A stretch of DNA of 64,000 bases from Cupriavidus pauculus (lineage in GTDB: Bacteria > Pseudomonadota > Gammaproteobacteria > Burkholderiales > Burkholderiaceae). The stretch's first letter is position 1, and each line of letters starts with the position of its first letter. The notes beneath the pieces are model-generated. The model did not search any database. It saw only the letters and a list, made by a program, of their open reading frames with translations, and was not told the DNA's origin. Both the position numbers and the translations under genes were made by a program. The stretch is taken from contig NZ_CP044067.1 of the NCBI RefSeq assembly GCF_008693385.1, positions 992,001 to 1,056,000 on the forward strand, given 5' to 3'. Shown one piece after another: positions 53,013-62,311 of this stretch.

Positions 53013-54611
53013 ATGACATATCGATACATCACGACGCCCATCTACTACGTCAACGACCGGCCGCATCTCGGCCACGCCTACGCGAGCGTGCATGCGGACA
53101 TCATGGCGCGCTATCTGCGCGCGGCGGGCCGGCAGGTGATGCTTGTCACGGGCGCCGACGAGCACGGCGAGAAGATTGCCAAGGCCGCCATGCGGAACAA
53201 TGAAGCGCCGGCCGCGTTCGCGGAGCGCCATGCGCGTACGTTCCAGGACGCGTGGCGGCGCCTGGCTGTGGAACCGGATGTGTTCGTCCGCACGACCGCG
53301 CCCGCGCATGCGCGCGTCGTCTCCGACTGTCTGGCCCGGCTGTACGAGGCGGGCGAGATCTATCTGGCGGAGTACGAAGGGCTCTACTCGGTGGGGCAGG
53401 AGCGCTTTGTCACGGACAAGGAACTCGTGGATGGCAAGCTGCCCGAAGACAGGGAACCCCCGGTGCTGCGGCGCGAGCCCAACTACTTTTTCCGCATGGA
53501 GTCGCATCGCGCATGGATGCGCGATCTGCTGCGGGACACGCCCGACCTCATCCAGCCGGCCCAGTACCGCAACGAGGTGTTGAACCTGCTGGAGGCACCC
53601 ATCGGCGATCTCAGCATCTCCCGGCCGGTGTCGCGGCTCGACTGGGGCATCCCCATTCCGTGGGACAAGGGACATGTCACCTATGTCTGGTTCGACGCGC
53701 TGCTCAGCTATGTCTCACCGCTCGGCTACCCCGATGGACAGGCCTTTGCCGATTACTGGCCATCGGCGCGGCACGTGATCGGCAAGGACATCCTCCGCAC
53801 GCATACGCTGTTCTGGCTCGGCATGACCCATGCGCTGGGCATCGCGCCCTATCGGCGCCTGCACGTATCGGGGCATCTGCTCGGCGCCGATGGCCGCAAG
53901 ATGAGCAAGTCGCTGGGGAACGGCGTCGATCCGCTCGAGGCCGCCGATACCTACGGCGTCGATGCGTTGCGCTATGCGCTGATTCGCGAGGTCAGCTTCG
54001 GCCTCGACGGCATCATCAGCAACGCCGTGATCGCGCAGCGGCTGACGCGCGATCTGGCGGACGACCTCGGCAACCTCGCGTCGCGCACGCTGGCGATGGT
54101 GACGAAGTACCGCGGGGGCACGATACCCGCGCCCCACCGGCACGACGCCGCGGAACAGGCGATTGTCGCGCGCGCGGCCGAGCTGCCGGCCATCGTGCTG
54201 GCGCTCGTCGATGACATGAAGGTGGGCCGCGCGGTGGAGCACGTGATGGAGTTCGTGACGCAACTCAACGGCTATGTCGCGCGCAGCGCGCCGTGGACGC
54301 TTGCCAAGGATGCGGGCGCGGCGGCGCGGCTCGATACGGTCCTGCATACGTTGCTGGAAGGGCTCTACAGCGTCTCCAACCTGCTCGCGCCCGTGATGCC
54401 CGGAAAGATGCGGGAATTGCGGTCCCTGCTCGGCGCCGTGGTGGCGCCGGGCTGGGATGTGCCGTGGGGTCGGGGCGTGACGCCGGGCGCCGCCATTTCG
54501 GCAGGCATCCTGTTCCGGAAGCCCGCCGTTGTTGACGTTAGCGATATTAGCGACGTTAGCGACATTAGCGCCGTTACGAGTGGCACACCAGCCCGTCCTG
54601 CAGCTGCGTGA
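53013..54611 (+). CDS. metG: Methionyl-tRNA synthetase (probable second, zinc-ligand-less type)
   Basis: A 532-residue class I synthetase charging tRNA-Met. The HIGH motif appears as HLGH (residues 18-21) and the KMSKS loop as KMSKS (296-300), with a good GGAG ribosome-binding site before the ATG at 53013. The zinc-knuckle region of E. coli MetRS lacks its cysteines here (EYEGLYSVGQERFVTDKELVDG). The C-terminus ends in a short repeat (VSDISDVSDISAV) rather than a tRNA-binding EMAP-like domain. A housekeeping copy elsewhere is likely, making this an accessory or resistance-type enzyme. It is preceded by an attenuator-like terminator. Function as MetRS is strong and its role as a second copy is inferred. 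Confidence 0.9.
   Translation: MTYRYITTPIYYVNDRPHLGHAYASVHADIMARYLRAAGRQVMLVTGADEHGEKIAKAAMRNNEAPAAFAERHARTFQDAWRRLAVEPDVFVRTTAPAHARVVSDCLARLYEAGEIYLAEYEGLYSVGQERFVTDKELVDGKLPEDREPPVLRREPNYFFRMESHRAWMRDLLRDTPDLIQPAQYRNEVLNLLEAPIGDLSISRPVSRLDWGIPIPWDKGHVTYVWFDALLSYVSPLGYPDGQAFADYWPSARHVIGKDILRTHTLFWLGMTHALGIAPYRRLHVSGHLLGADGRKMSKSLGNGVDPLEAADTYGVDALRYALIREVSFGLDGIISNAVIAQRLTRDLADDLGNLASRTLAMVTKYRGGTIPAPHRHDAAEQAIVARAAELPAIVLALVDDMKVGRAVEHVMEFVTQLNGYVARSAPWTLAKDAGAAARLDTVLHTLLEGLYSVSNLLAPVMPGKMRELRSLLGAVVAPGWDVPWGRGVTPGAAISAGILFRKPAVVDVSDISDVSDISAVTSGTPARPAAA
54531..54575 (+). repeat. 9-bp tandem repeat at the metG 3' end
   Basis: Five copies of a GTTGACGTT/AGCGACGTT-type unit encode Ser-Asp-Val/Ile repeats near the synthetase C-terminus. 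The array reaches the stop codon of the convergent minus-strand gene (54574-54576), so the two genes overlap by 38 bp within it. Confidence 0.8.
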
Positions 54612-55461
54612 CCTCGAACGCGATATCGCCGGCGCGGCGTTCGCGCGCGTGGGTCAGCGCGCCGCCGCTGCGCCAGTCGCGCACCGCGCGGTCGAGCCAT
54701 GCGGCGGACGCGCGGTCGTCGGCGCGCATCGTCACCTCGGGGTTGCCCTCGTCGGCGGGCACCTTGTCGCTCAGGCGGCGGTAGAAGCGCCATTCGGGCA
54801 GGCTCAGCAGCCGCGCGATGACGACCTCGTCGTCCGCCAGTGCCTGACATTCGCCGGCCATAAAGCCCGCGACCGCGCGGATGGCCGAGGGATAGAGGCG
54901 CGGCACGGCGTTCGTGCGCTGGGACAGCGTCGAGAGGTAGGGACTCCCCTGCGGCACGCAGACCTCGCGTTGCGCAAGGTCCCCGGCGCGCGCGTAAGCG
55001 CTGCCGCGCAGCACGACCAGCGCGCCGGTGCCGCCTGTGTAGGGGGTCGCCACGGCGTTGGCGCGGACCGCACGCGCGCCGGCCAGATCGAGATCGGCAG
55101 TGCCTGCCTGCCATCCCGTGACGATGCGCAGGTTCACGTGCAGGCGGTCGGCCAGATAGCGGGCCGCTGCGACGTCGAAGGCGTCGGGTTCGGGTGGGGA
55201 TGGCTGCCCCGGAGGCGCGGGCCGCGCATACTCGCGCACGCTGACCACGAGTTCGCCTTTGGCAAGGACAGCCTCGAGGAGCGGACCCGCCGGTGCGCGG
55301 GCGCCATGCCACAGCAGTGCGGCCGCGGCCGCCAGCGCGATGGCGAACACCGTGCCGACGGCCAGGCGGCGCGAGCGCGCGCGGGCGTTGGCGAATGTAT
55401 CGCCGTGCGAATCGGGCCCCGGGTGTCGCGATGGCGGCCAGCCAATCGATGCGTCAGCCAT
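54574..55461 (-). CDS. Membrane-anchored family-3-like solute-binding protein
   Basis: A 295-residue protein with a single N-terminal hydrophobic segment (GTVFAIALAAAAALLWHGA, near residues 36-54) that likely anchors it, then a family-3 solute-binding fold (LAKGELVVSVREYARPAP, DAFDVAAARYLADRL). Genes of this type are also found beside quinoprotein dehydrogenases, so a binding role for a small polar solute is plausible. It is last in the downstream ABC operon and overlaps the permease by 8 bp. Its stop lies inside the metG 3' repeat. The link to the transporter is inferred from coupling. Confidence 0.82.
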   Translation of the reverse strand: MADASIGWPPSRHPGPDSHGDTFANARARSRRLAVGTVFAIALAAAAALLWHGARAPAGPLLEAVLAKGELVVSVREYARPAPPGQPSPPEPDAFDVAAARYLADRLHVNLRIVTGWQAGTADLDLAGARAVRANAVATPYTGGTGALVVLRGSAYARAGDLAQREVCVPQGSPYLSTLSQRTNAVPRLYPSAIRAVAGFMAGECQALADDEVVIARLLSLPEWRFYRRLSDKVPADEGNPEVTMRADDRASAAWLDRAVRDWRSGGALTHARERRAGDIAFEVTQLQDGLVCHS

Positions 55462-56332
55462 TGAGCGTCAGCCCCCGGCGCCAGCGCGTCAGCCGCCGTT
55501 CGATCAGCGCGAGCACGTAGTTCAGCGCGAGCCCCAGCAATGCCAGCAGCAGAATGCCCGCATACATCGTCGGAATCTGGAATACCTCCTGCGAGTTCAG
55601 CGTCAGGAACCCGAGGCCCGAATGCGCGCCGATCATCTCGGCTGCGACGAGTGCGGTAATGCAATACGTGCCCGCGAGGCGAATGCCAGTGAAGATCGAC
55701 GGCGACGCCGCCGGCAGCACGACCTTGGTGAACACGAACCACTGCGACGCGCCCATCGAGCGGGCGGAATCGATCAGCAGCCTGTCCACCTGCCGCACGC
55801 CGCTGATCGTGCTCAGCAGCACCGGCCAGAACGACGCCCAGAAGATGATCGCCACCTTCGACGTCTCGCCGATGCCGAGGAACAGGATAAACACCGGAAA
55901 CAACGCAAACGCCGAAGTCTGCCGGAACAGCTGCAGAATCGGATCGACGATGGCTTCGAAGCGCTTGAACCACCCCATCAGCAGCCCGAGCGTCACGCCA
56001 AGCCCGATGGCCGTCAACAGCCCCCACAGCGAGCGCTGCAAGCTGGCCGCCAGATGCTTCCAGAGCTCGCCGCTGCCAATCAGCTGCCAGATGGTCACGA
56101 TAATCTGCGACGGCGGACTCAGATAGGCCTCGCTGACGATGCCCAGCCGCGGCACGAGCTCCCATAGCGCGAGAAAGCCGACGATGCCGAGCAGGCCGAG
56201 CGCGCGATCGCCCAGCGCGGAGGCGCCCGCCGGCTTCAGCGTCACCGGTGCCGCGGCGCGCGCAACGGTCTTCCTGTCGCGGGAAACGCCAACCGCTTCC
56301 GCTGCCGCGGACGATTCGATCGTGCTGCTCAT
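55454..56332 (-). CDS. ABC transporter permease, nitrate/sulfonate/taurine (SsuC/TauC) type
   Basis: A 292-residue inner-membrane permease with about six hydrophobic helices and the EAA-like loop DSARSMGASQWFVFTKVVLPAASP. The N-terminal 40 residues (SSTIESSAAAEAVGV...) are polar and cytoplasmic. Family members import alkanesulfonates, taurine, nitrate or pyrimidine precursors. It sits between the ATPase (4-bp overlap) and the membrane-anchored binding protein (8-bp overlap). The start at 56332 overlaps the ATPase stop. Confidence 0.92.
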   Translation of the reverse strand: MSSTIESSAAAEAVGVSRDRKTVARAAAPVTLKPAGASALGDRALGLLGIVGFLALWELVPRLGIVSEAYLSPPSQIIVTIWQLIGSGELWKHLAASLQRSLWGLLTAIGLGVTLGLLMGWFKRFEAIVDPILQLFRQTSAFALFPVFILFLGIGETSKVAIIFWASFWPVLLSTISGVRQVDRLLIDSARSMGASQWFVFTKVVLPAASPSIFTGIRLAGTYCITALVAAEMIGAHSGLGFLTLNSQEVFQIPTMYAGILLLALLGLALNYVLALIERRLTRWRRGLTLNG

Positions 56333-57216
56333 GACGACACCTTTGCAATGGCCGGCGCTGCATTGCCGCGCTCGGCCGGATTGGCCGTAGCCCCGAGCGG
56401 ACGCGGCACACTGGCCGGACTGCCCAGTTGCACCTCGTCCTTGAGAATCTCCCACACCTGCTGCCGCAGCCGCACGAACGCCTCGGAGTTGCGCACCTCG
56501 GCGGCACGCGGCCGGGGCAACGGCACGTCGATGATCTCCTTGATCGTGCCGGGCCGCCGCGTCATCACCGCAATACGGTCCGACAGAAAGATGGCCTCGT
56601 CGAGGCTGTGCGTGATGAACACAATGGTCTTGCGCGTTTGCTCCCAGATACGCAGCAGTTCGCCCTGCAGGATCTCGCGCGTCTGCGCGTCGAGCGCGGC
56701 AAACGGTTCGTCCATCAGCAGTACCTCGGGCTTGTACGCAAGCGAGCGCGCAATGGCCACGCGCTGCTTCATGCCACCCGAAATCTCGTGCGGAAAGCGC
56801 TCGCCGAACCCGGTCAGGCCGACGAGATCGAGATACTCCCCCGCAATGCGGCGGCGTTCCGCACGCGCCACCCCGCGAATCTCGAGACCGACCTCGATGT
56901 TCGCGAGCACGGTGCGCCACGGAAACAGCGCATATCCCTGGAACACCACGCCCTGCGCGGGATGGATACCGCGCAGCGGCTGGCCATCGACGCTGATCGT
57001 GCCGCCCGTGCGATCGGTGAGCCCCGCAAGGATGCTCAGGAACGTGGACTTGCCGCAGCCGGACGGCCCGAGGATCGAGATGAACTCGCCCTCGCGGATA
57101 TCGAGGTCGAAATCGCGCAGCACGGTGAGCGCTTCGGTGCGGCCCGCATCGTTGCGCACCGCATAGTCCATGCGCACGTCGCGCGCGACGATCTTGTGAT
57201 GGCGCGGATCGGTCAT
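56329..57216 (-). CDS. ABC transporter ATPase, nitrate/sulfonate/taurine type
   Basis: A 295-residue ATPase with Walker A GPSGCGKST, the signature SGGMKQRVAIARSLA and Walker B LLMDEPFAALD. It pairs with the SsuC-type permease at 55454-56332 and shares 4-bp overlaps with it and with the binding-protein gene. The short C-terminal extension beyond the usual domain (SPASVPRPLGATANPAERG...) is unique to this copy. Confidence 0.93.
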   Translation of the reverse strand: MTDPRHHKIVARDVRMDYAVRNDAGRTEALTVLRDFDLDIREGEFISILGPSGCGKSTFLSILAGLTDRTGGTISVDGQPLRGIHPAQGVVFQGYALFPWRTVLANIEVGLEIRGVARAERRRIAGEYLDLVGLTGFGERFPHEISGGMKQRVAIARSLAYKPEVLLMDEPFAALDAQTREILQGELLRIWEQTRKTIVFITHSLDEAIFLSDRIAVMTRRPGTIKEIIDVPLPRPRAAEVRNSEAFVRLRQQVWEILKDEVQLGSPASVPRPLGATANPAERGNAAPAIAKVSS

Positions 57217-58289
57217 GCCTTGGCGGGTGACTGTGCGTACGGATTGAACGCGTTGGTATAGATATCCCTGGCCGCGACCTTGCCCTTGGCCAGCTTGCCC
57301 TCCGCTTCCAGCACGTCGATGTAATACTGGATCGGCGGCTCCGTCACCACGAGATTGTCGACATATGCATAGCGATCGACGAACTCGAGTTGCAGGTTGA
57401 TGCGCTTGGACACGAGCTGGCGCGCTTCCTCGGGATGGGCATTGACCCAGTTCGCGGCTTTGGCCAGCGCGGTCACGACGTCTTTCACCGACTCCGGATG
57501 CTCGCGAATGAACTTGCCGTGCGCGCTGTACGGCTGCATGCCGCCCAGCCCGCCGTCGAGGTCGAAGTCGCTCCACAGGCGCACGAGCTTGTCCGCATGG
57601 TCGGCGCGGCCCGAGAACGGCGCGTGGATGATCGCGAGGTCGGTGTTGCCGGTGGCAAGCGTCTGCTCGGCCTGATCGTCGGGAATCACGACGAAGTTGA
57701 TCTTGGTGACATCGACGCCCTTCTGGCGCAGGAAGGTCTTGGTCACGAATTCCGCGCAGGCGCCAAAGCTGTTGATGCCGATGGTCTTGCCTTCGAGATC
57801 CTTCGGCGCGCGAATGCCGGAGTCCTTGCGCACGAAGTACTTCATATGCGGCGCATCCTGCAGCGTCTTGTTGCCGGCCGCCACCACCTTGATATCGGAA
57901 CCGCTGGCCACGGCCGAGATCACGAGCGGCACCATGCGCGAGCCGAAGTCGATCTCGCCGGTGCCCGTCAGCGGAATGATCTGCGGCGCGGCGACCTTGC
58001 CGATGTACTTGGGCCGCGTATTCGTGCCCTCGAAGTAGCCGAGCTGGTCTGCCAGATACACGAGGTCGAACGTCGGATTGTCCGGATAGCGGAACTCGAC
58101 CTTCTCGCCGGCCTTGCCGATGACGGCGGGCGCTTCCGGGGTCTTCGCGGCGGCGGCCTTGCCACCGTCGCCGCCATCGCCGCGCGAGCACGCGGCCAGC
58201 AACGAACCGGCGGAGCCCGCGAGCGCGAGCGATGCGAGTTGCCTGAGGGCGACGCGGCGGGCGGGCTGCGTGGAGTGAGCTTCGGACAT
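57213..58289 (-). CDS. Lipoprotein solute-binding protein of the nitrate/sulfonate/taurine type
   Basis: A 358-residue binding protein with a lipoprotein signal (LASLALAGSAGSLLAACSRG; lipobox LAAC) and a type-II fold typical of NrtA/TauA/SsuA proteins (DLVYLADQLGYFEGT, KVVAAGNKTLQDA). The start at 58289 (MSEAHSTQPARR) is preferred over upstream open frame. It is first of the second ABC unit, overlapping the ATPase by 4 bp. A 100-bp gap separates it from the upstream ABC unit, so it may have its own promoter. The ligand is unknown, probably a small anion or sulfonate. Confidence 0.92.
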   Translation of the reverse strand: MSEAHSTQPARRVALRQLASLALAGSAGSLLAACSRGDGGDGGKAAAAKTPEAPAVIGKAGEKVEFRYPDNPTFDLVYLADQLGYFEGTNTRPKYIGKVAAPQIIPLTGTGEIDFGSRMVPLVISAVASGSDIKVVAAGNKTLQDAPHMKYFVRKDSGIRAPKDLEGKTIGINSFGACAEFVTKTFLRQKGVDVTKINFVVIPDDQAEQTLATGNTDLAIIHAPFSGRADHADKLVRLWSDFDLDGGLGGMQPYSAHGKFIREHPESVKDVVTALAKAANWVNAHPEEARQLVSKRINLQLEFVDRYAYVDNLVVTEPPIQYYIDVLEAEGKLAKGKVAARDIYTNAFNPYAQSPAKA

Positions 58290-58389
58290 CGACGTGATTC
58301 CTGAATGATGGGCAGCATTCAGTATCACGTGCGGCCATATGCCGCACAACGAACGGTTTCGTCTATCGATATGTCGGCCGTCTGCGCGC

Positions 58390-59163
58390 TCAGCCGGGGA
58401 CCCACCACTTGTGCAGGCGGCGTGCCGCGCTATCGAGCGCAAACCCGAGCGCACCGATCACGAGCACAGTGGCCAGCAGTTCCGAATAGGCGAGCCGGTC
58501 GCGCGTGTCGAGAATGAAGTACCCGAGCCCCGCATTCACGCCCAGCATCTCGGCGGGCACGAGCACGATCCATACGATGCCGATGGCCAGACGCAGCCCC
58601 GTCAGCACGTTGCCGAGCACGCCAGGCAGGATCACGCGCCACAGCGTTTCCGCGCGCGTGGCGGCGAGGCTGCGCGCGAGCATCAGCCATCGCGCATCGA
58701 GCTGCCGCACACCGGCCGCCGTGGCCAGCAAGATCGGCCAGACACCGGCAAACGCGACCAGAAACAGCACGGGGCGGTCGCCGACGCCCAGCACCATCAC
58801 CACGAGCGGCATCCACGAGAGCGGCGAGATCATGCGCAGGAACTGGAAGGCTGGCGACAGCGCGGCATCCGCATGGCGCGCGGCGCCGATCAGCAGGCCG
58901 AGCGGCACGCCCGCCGCAAGCGCGAGCGCAAGGCCGATGAGCACGCGCCGCAGGCTCACCCAGATATGCACGAGGAAGTCGGGCTGATGGAGCAGCGCCC
59001 AGACGCTCTCGAACGTGGGCACCGGCGCAAAGCGCGCGGCCAGGCCGTCGGCGCCGCGCGTGGCCAGCCACCACGCGATGATCAGCGCGGCGAGGCCACC
59101 GAGGCCAAGCCGCGCATGCGCCGTGCGCGACCACAGGCTGGGCCGGAGCGTTGCCGCGGTCAT
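58390..59163 (-). CDS. ABC transporter permease, nitrate/sulfonate/taurine type (first unit)
   Basis: A 257-residue permease with about six helices and the coupling loop ARSLAATRAETLWRVILPGVLG. Like SsuC/TauC it would form a homodimeric channel. It follows the first-unit binding protein by 10 bp and is separate from the second permease gene 2 kb downstream. The two permeases are clearly different in sequence, so this locus encodes two complete importers rather than one split transporter. Confidence 0.92.
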   Translation of the reverse strand: MTAATLRPSLWSRTAHARLGLGGLAALIIAWWLATRGADGLAARFAPVPTFESVWALLHQPDFLVHIWVSLRRVLIGLALALAAGVPLGLLIGAARHADAALSPAFQFLRMISPLSWMPLVVMVLGVGDRPVLFLVAFAGVWPILLATAAGVRQLDARWLMLARSLAATRAETLWRVILPGVLGNVLTGLRLAIGIVWIVLVPAEMLGVNAGLGYFILDTRDRLAYSELLATVLVIGALGFALDSAARRLHKWWVPG

Positions 59164-59173
59164 GCGAGCATCC

Positions 59174-60364
59174 TCATGCGGCAATCTCCTCCTGCCGCGT
59201 GAACGACTCGGAGACGCCGAACGACTTGAGACCGCCCACCGATTCGATGCTGCGGCGGACGAAGCGGTCATCGACGAGCTCGCGCGCGGCACGCTGCGGG
59301 TCCAGCGACGCGAGGAACGCACTGTTGCCCTCGATCATCGTGCCCTTGAGCCGGCGCACGAGTTCCTCCGTGTAGCTCGGATACGGATAAGGCTGGAAGT
59401 CGATGCGCTTCTCGTTCCAGTTCGCGTGCTTGATGGCGCCGCTGGCGAGGTAGCGGCCATGATCCGACGGATCGGGCGCCAGCACCTTGCGCAACGCCTC
59501 CAGCGAATGCGGCGTGTAGCGGTTGGCGCCCTCTTTCGACAGCAGCGAAGCCGCTTCCGCGCGGTTGTCCTGCGTCCAGCGTTGCGCCTTGACAATGGCG
59601 TTCACGACTTTCTGCGACCACTCGGGCCGCTTGTCGAGGTCGTTCTGGTGCATGAACACCACGCAGCACGCGTGGTTGCGCCAGACGTCGCCCGTAAAGC
59701 GGAGGATCTTGCCGATCTTGAGCGTCTCCGCGGCGGCGTTGAACGGCTCGGCGACGATATACCCCTCGATCTGCCGCGACGCCAGCGCGGGCGGCATGTC
59801 CGAAGGCGCCATCACGGTCAGGTTGACCTCGTTGGCGGCGATGGCGCCCGTCTTGCGCGACACCGGCGTCAGGCCGTCCTGCTTGAGCATCGTCTGCAGG
59901 ACGACATTGTGGATCGAGTACCAGAACGGAATCGCCACGGTCTTGCCGCCGAGATCGCGCAGCGAATTGACCTGCGGCGCCACCGTGAGGCCCGAGCCGC
60001 CCACATGATTCCAGGCCACGACCTTGGCCGGCACCTGACTGCCGAAGCGCGCCCATACCGTCATCGGCGACAGCAGGTGCACGACATTGACCTGCCCCGA
60101 GATAAACGCTTCCACGAGCTGGGCCCAGCTGCGCAGCAGCGTGGGCTTTTCCGCGCGCACGCCTTCCTGATCGAAATAGCCGTTGTTGTGTGCCACCAGC
60201 AGCGGTGTGGCATCGGTGATCGGCAGATAGCCGATACGTACCGGCGCGTCGGGCTCCGCCGCGGCGCGCGCTTCGAGTGCGTTGAGCAAAGGCAGCGCGC
60301 CGCCGGCCGTGAACAGCGCCGACAGCTTCAGCCACTCACGCCGGGACATTGGTACCTGGCACAT
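59174..60364 (-). CDS. Solute-binding protein of the NrtA/TauA type with Tat-like signal (first unit)
   Basis: A 396-residue binding protein. The N-terminus has SRREWLKLSALF, matching the twin-arginine SRRxFLK consensus, so export may be through Tat. The mature fold shows RIGYLPITDATPLLVAHNNGYF and SDMPPALASRQIEGYIVAEPFNAA, patterns of CmpA/NrtA-type proteins. The ATG at 60364 has GAGGG upstream. It overlaps the ATPase gene by 29 bp. The ligand is unknown. Confidence 0.9.
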   Translation of the reverse strand: MCQVPMSRREWLKLSALFTAGGALPLLNALEARAAAEPDAPVRIGYLPITDATPLLVAHNNGYFDQEGVRAEKPTLLRSWAQLVEAFISGQVNVVHLLSPMTVWARFGSQVPAKVVAWNHVGGSGLTVAPQVNSLRDLGGKTVAIPFWYSIHNVVLQTMLKQDGLTPVSRKTGAIAANEVNLTVMAPSDMPPALASRQIEGYIVAEPFNAAAETLKIGKILRFTGDVWRNHACCVVFMHQNDLDKRPEWSQKVVNAIVKAQRWTQDNRAEAASLLSKEGANRYTPHSLEALRKVLAPDPSDHGRYLASGAIKHANWNEKRIDFQPYPYPSYTEELVRRLKGTMIEGNSAFLASLDPQRAARELVDDRFVRRSIESVGGLKSFGVSESFTRQEEIAA

Positions 60365-61229
60365 GATTTCCCTCGTTCGGATGGATGGAAGACGGTGATG
60401 TCACGGCGCGGGGGCCGCCGGTTTGCACGAGCTCGCGCAGCCTGCGCACGAGGTCCACGCGCAGCGCGCCCATGGCTTCGACCTGCGCCTCGCGCGGATG
60501 CGGCAGCGTGACGTGCCATGTGTGGGCGATACGGGCCGGTTCGCCCGCATGGGCGCCAAGCAGGATGATGCGGTCCGACAGCAGCAATGCCTCGTCGAGA
60601 TCGTGCGTGATAAGCAGCGTGGCGGGGCGATGGATGCGGACGATATCGCGCAGCAGCGTCTGCATGTCCGCGCGCGTGATCTCGTCGAGCGCGCCGAACG
60701 GCTCGTCGAGCAGCAGCACGCGCGGCTGACGGGCCATGCAGCGCGCGAGCGCCACGCGTTGCGCCATGCCGCCCGAGATCTGCGCGGGAAACAGGTGCTT
60801 CGCATGCGACAGGCCTACCGCGTCGAGCATGCGCGCGACGCGCTCGTGACGCTCCTTGCGCGTGGTGGCGGGCTGGCGGCGGAAGTCGAGACCGAAGGCC
60901 GCATTGTGCTCGACCGACAGCCACGGCAGCAGGCACGCATCCTGGAACGCCACCGCGATATCGGGATGCGGCCCCGTCAGCGCGGCATCGCCCATGCGCA
61001 CGTGGCCCGACGATCCCGCCTGCAGGCCCGCGAGAACCCGCAGCAGGCTCGATTTGCCCGCGCCGCTCGGACCGATGATCGAGACGATCTCGCCCGCGTG
61101 CAGCGCGAGGTCGATGCCGGCGAAGATATCGCGCCCCGCGTAGGACAGCGAGACCGCGTCGGTCCGCAAGAGCGGTGCAATGGGTTGTGCCATGGGCGGT
61201 GCGATGGGCGCCGCGTCCGTCCCGCTCAT
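60336..61229 (-). CDS. ABC transporter ATPase, nitrate/sulfonate/taurine type (first unit)
   Basis: A 297-residue ATPase: Walker A GPSGAGKSS, signature SGGMAQRVALARCMA and Walker B LLLDEPFGALDE. It pairs with the permease at 58390-59163 and the binding protein at 59174-60364. The start overlaps the acyl-CoA-dehydrogenase-like gene stop by 4 bp, making the flavoprotein part of the same operon. The N-terminus has a short Pro/Ala-rich lead. Confidence 0.92.
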   Translation of the reverse strand: MSGTDAAPIAPPMAQPIAPLLRTDAVSLSYAGRDIFAGIDLALHAGEIVSIIGPSGAGKSSLLRVLAGLQAGSSGHVRMGDAALTGPHPDIAVAFQDACLLPWLSVEHNAAFGLDFRRQPATTRKERHERVARMLDAVGLSHAKHLFPAQISGGMAQRVALARCMARQPRVLLLDEPFGALDEITRADMQTLLRDIVRIHRPATLLITHDLDEALLLSDRIILLGAHAGEPARIAHTWHVTLPHPREAQVEAMGALRVDLVRRLRELVQTGGPRAVTSPSSIHPNEGNHVPGTNVPA

Positions 61230-62299
61230 GCGGCTTTCCGCTGGCTGGCCTCCGCGAGCGCCGTGCGCAGTTGCACGAGGCTCGGCGTGACGATCGGCAG
61301 GAACGACGCTTCGCGCCAGCGGCGTGCCAGCCCGCCATCGCGGCCGTTCATGTAGCCAGCGCCACCGCGAGCCTGCACTTCCAGCTGCGCGGCCGCGGTG
61401 GCCGAATCGACGAGGCCGATGCGCAGCGAGAACAATGCGCGCGGCGCGGTGACGAACGTGCCGGCTTCGATGCCCTCGCCCAGCAGGCGCGTCTGCTCGT
61501 CGAGCGTCACGGCCAGCGCATCGAGCTCGTCGCCGAGCACCGAGCGTCCGGCTTCGGCGCGTTCACGCGCACCGGCGATGCAGCGTTGCGCGAGGCCGAT
61601 CGACATCCCGCATTGCATGCCGAGAAAGGCAGGACGCACGCGCGGCAGATAGTCGTGCGCGTCATCGTGCAGCAGGTAGTCACGCGCGAGCGTGGCGTCG
61701 GTAAAGCGCAGCGATGCGGTGCTGCTGCCGCGCAGGCCGACGAGGTCGAGGTCCTCGCTGCGGCTCACACCGGGCGCATCGTGCGGAATCGCGTAGACGC
61801 CCGGGCGTCCGGTGCCCGCATCGTCCGCGGCCACCGCCACGGCGAAGTTGCCCGGTATCAGGTTCGTGGCCCACGGCACCACGCCATTGGCCGTCCAGCC
61901 CGCCGGCGCGGGAACCAGTTGCGTCTGCAGGGCCTCGATACCGCCGAGGTACTTCATGGCGTTGGACAGCCCCGTCGCGCCCGCGAACGTGCCATCGAGC
62001 AACGTGGGCAGCCAGCGCGCGGCCAATGCCTGGTTGGGCGATTGCAGCAGGTATTCGATAAAGACGCGCTGGGCCCAGAACACGAAGCCCGCGGTCTGCG
62101 AATGCGCGGCCGTGGCGGCGATGGCGAGCACGGCGTCGGTGGTCGTGCCACCGCTGCCCCCGTGTGCGGACGGCACGCCGACGCGGAACAGGCCGGCACG
62201 CGCGAGCGTGCCCAGCAGGTCGGACGGCGCATTGCGGCCGCTGTCCAATGCTTCCGCGTGGGTATCGAGCCAGCTTGCGAGTTCCGGAGAAAGCGTCAT
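61226..62299 (-). CDS. Acyl-CoA-dehydrogenase-fold flavoprotein in ABC operon
   Basis: A 357-residue protein of the acyl-CoA dehydrogenase fold, shorter than classical members. Typical blocks are ARAGLFRVGVPSAHGGSGGTTT, GLSNAMKYLGGIEALQ in the flavin-binding region and VQARGGAGYMNGRDGGLARRWREA near the C-terminus. Related proteins desulfurise or oxidise small non-CoA substrates, so a flavin-dependent oxygenase or dehydrogenase acting on the imported compound is likely. It overlaps the ATPase start by 4 bp and lies 12 bp after the AhpD-like gene. Confidence 0.88.
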   Translation of the reverse strand: MTLSPELASWLDTHAEALDSGRNAPSDLLGTLARAGLFRVGVPSAHGGSGGTTTDAVLAIAATAAHSQTAGFVFWAQRVFIEYLLQSPNQALAARWLPTLLDGTFAGATGLSNAMKYLGGIEALQTQLVPAPAGWTANGVVPWATNLIPGNFAVAVAADDAGTGRPGVYAIPHDAPGVSRSEDLDLVGLRGSSTASLRFTDATLARDYLLHDDAHDYLPRVRPAFLGMQCGMSIGLAQRCIAGARERAEAGRSVLGDELDALAVTLDEQTRLLGEGIEAGTFVTAPRALFSLRIGLVDSATAAAQLEVQARGGAGYMNGRDGGLARRWREASFLPIVTPSLVQLRTALAEASQRKAA

Positions 62300-62311
62300 G
62301 GCGGAGTTCTG

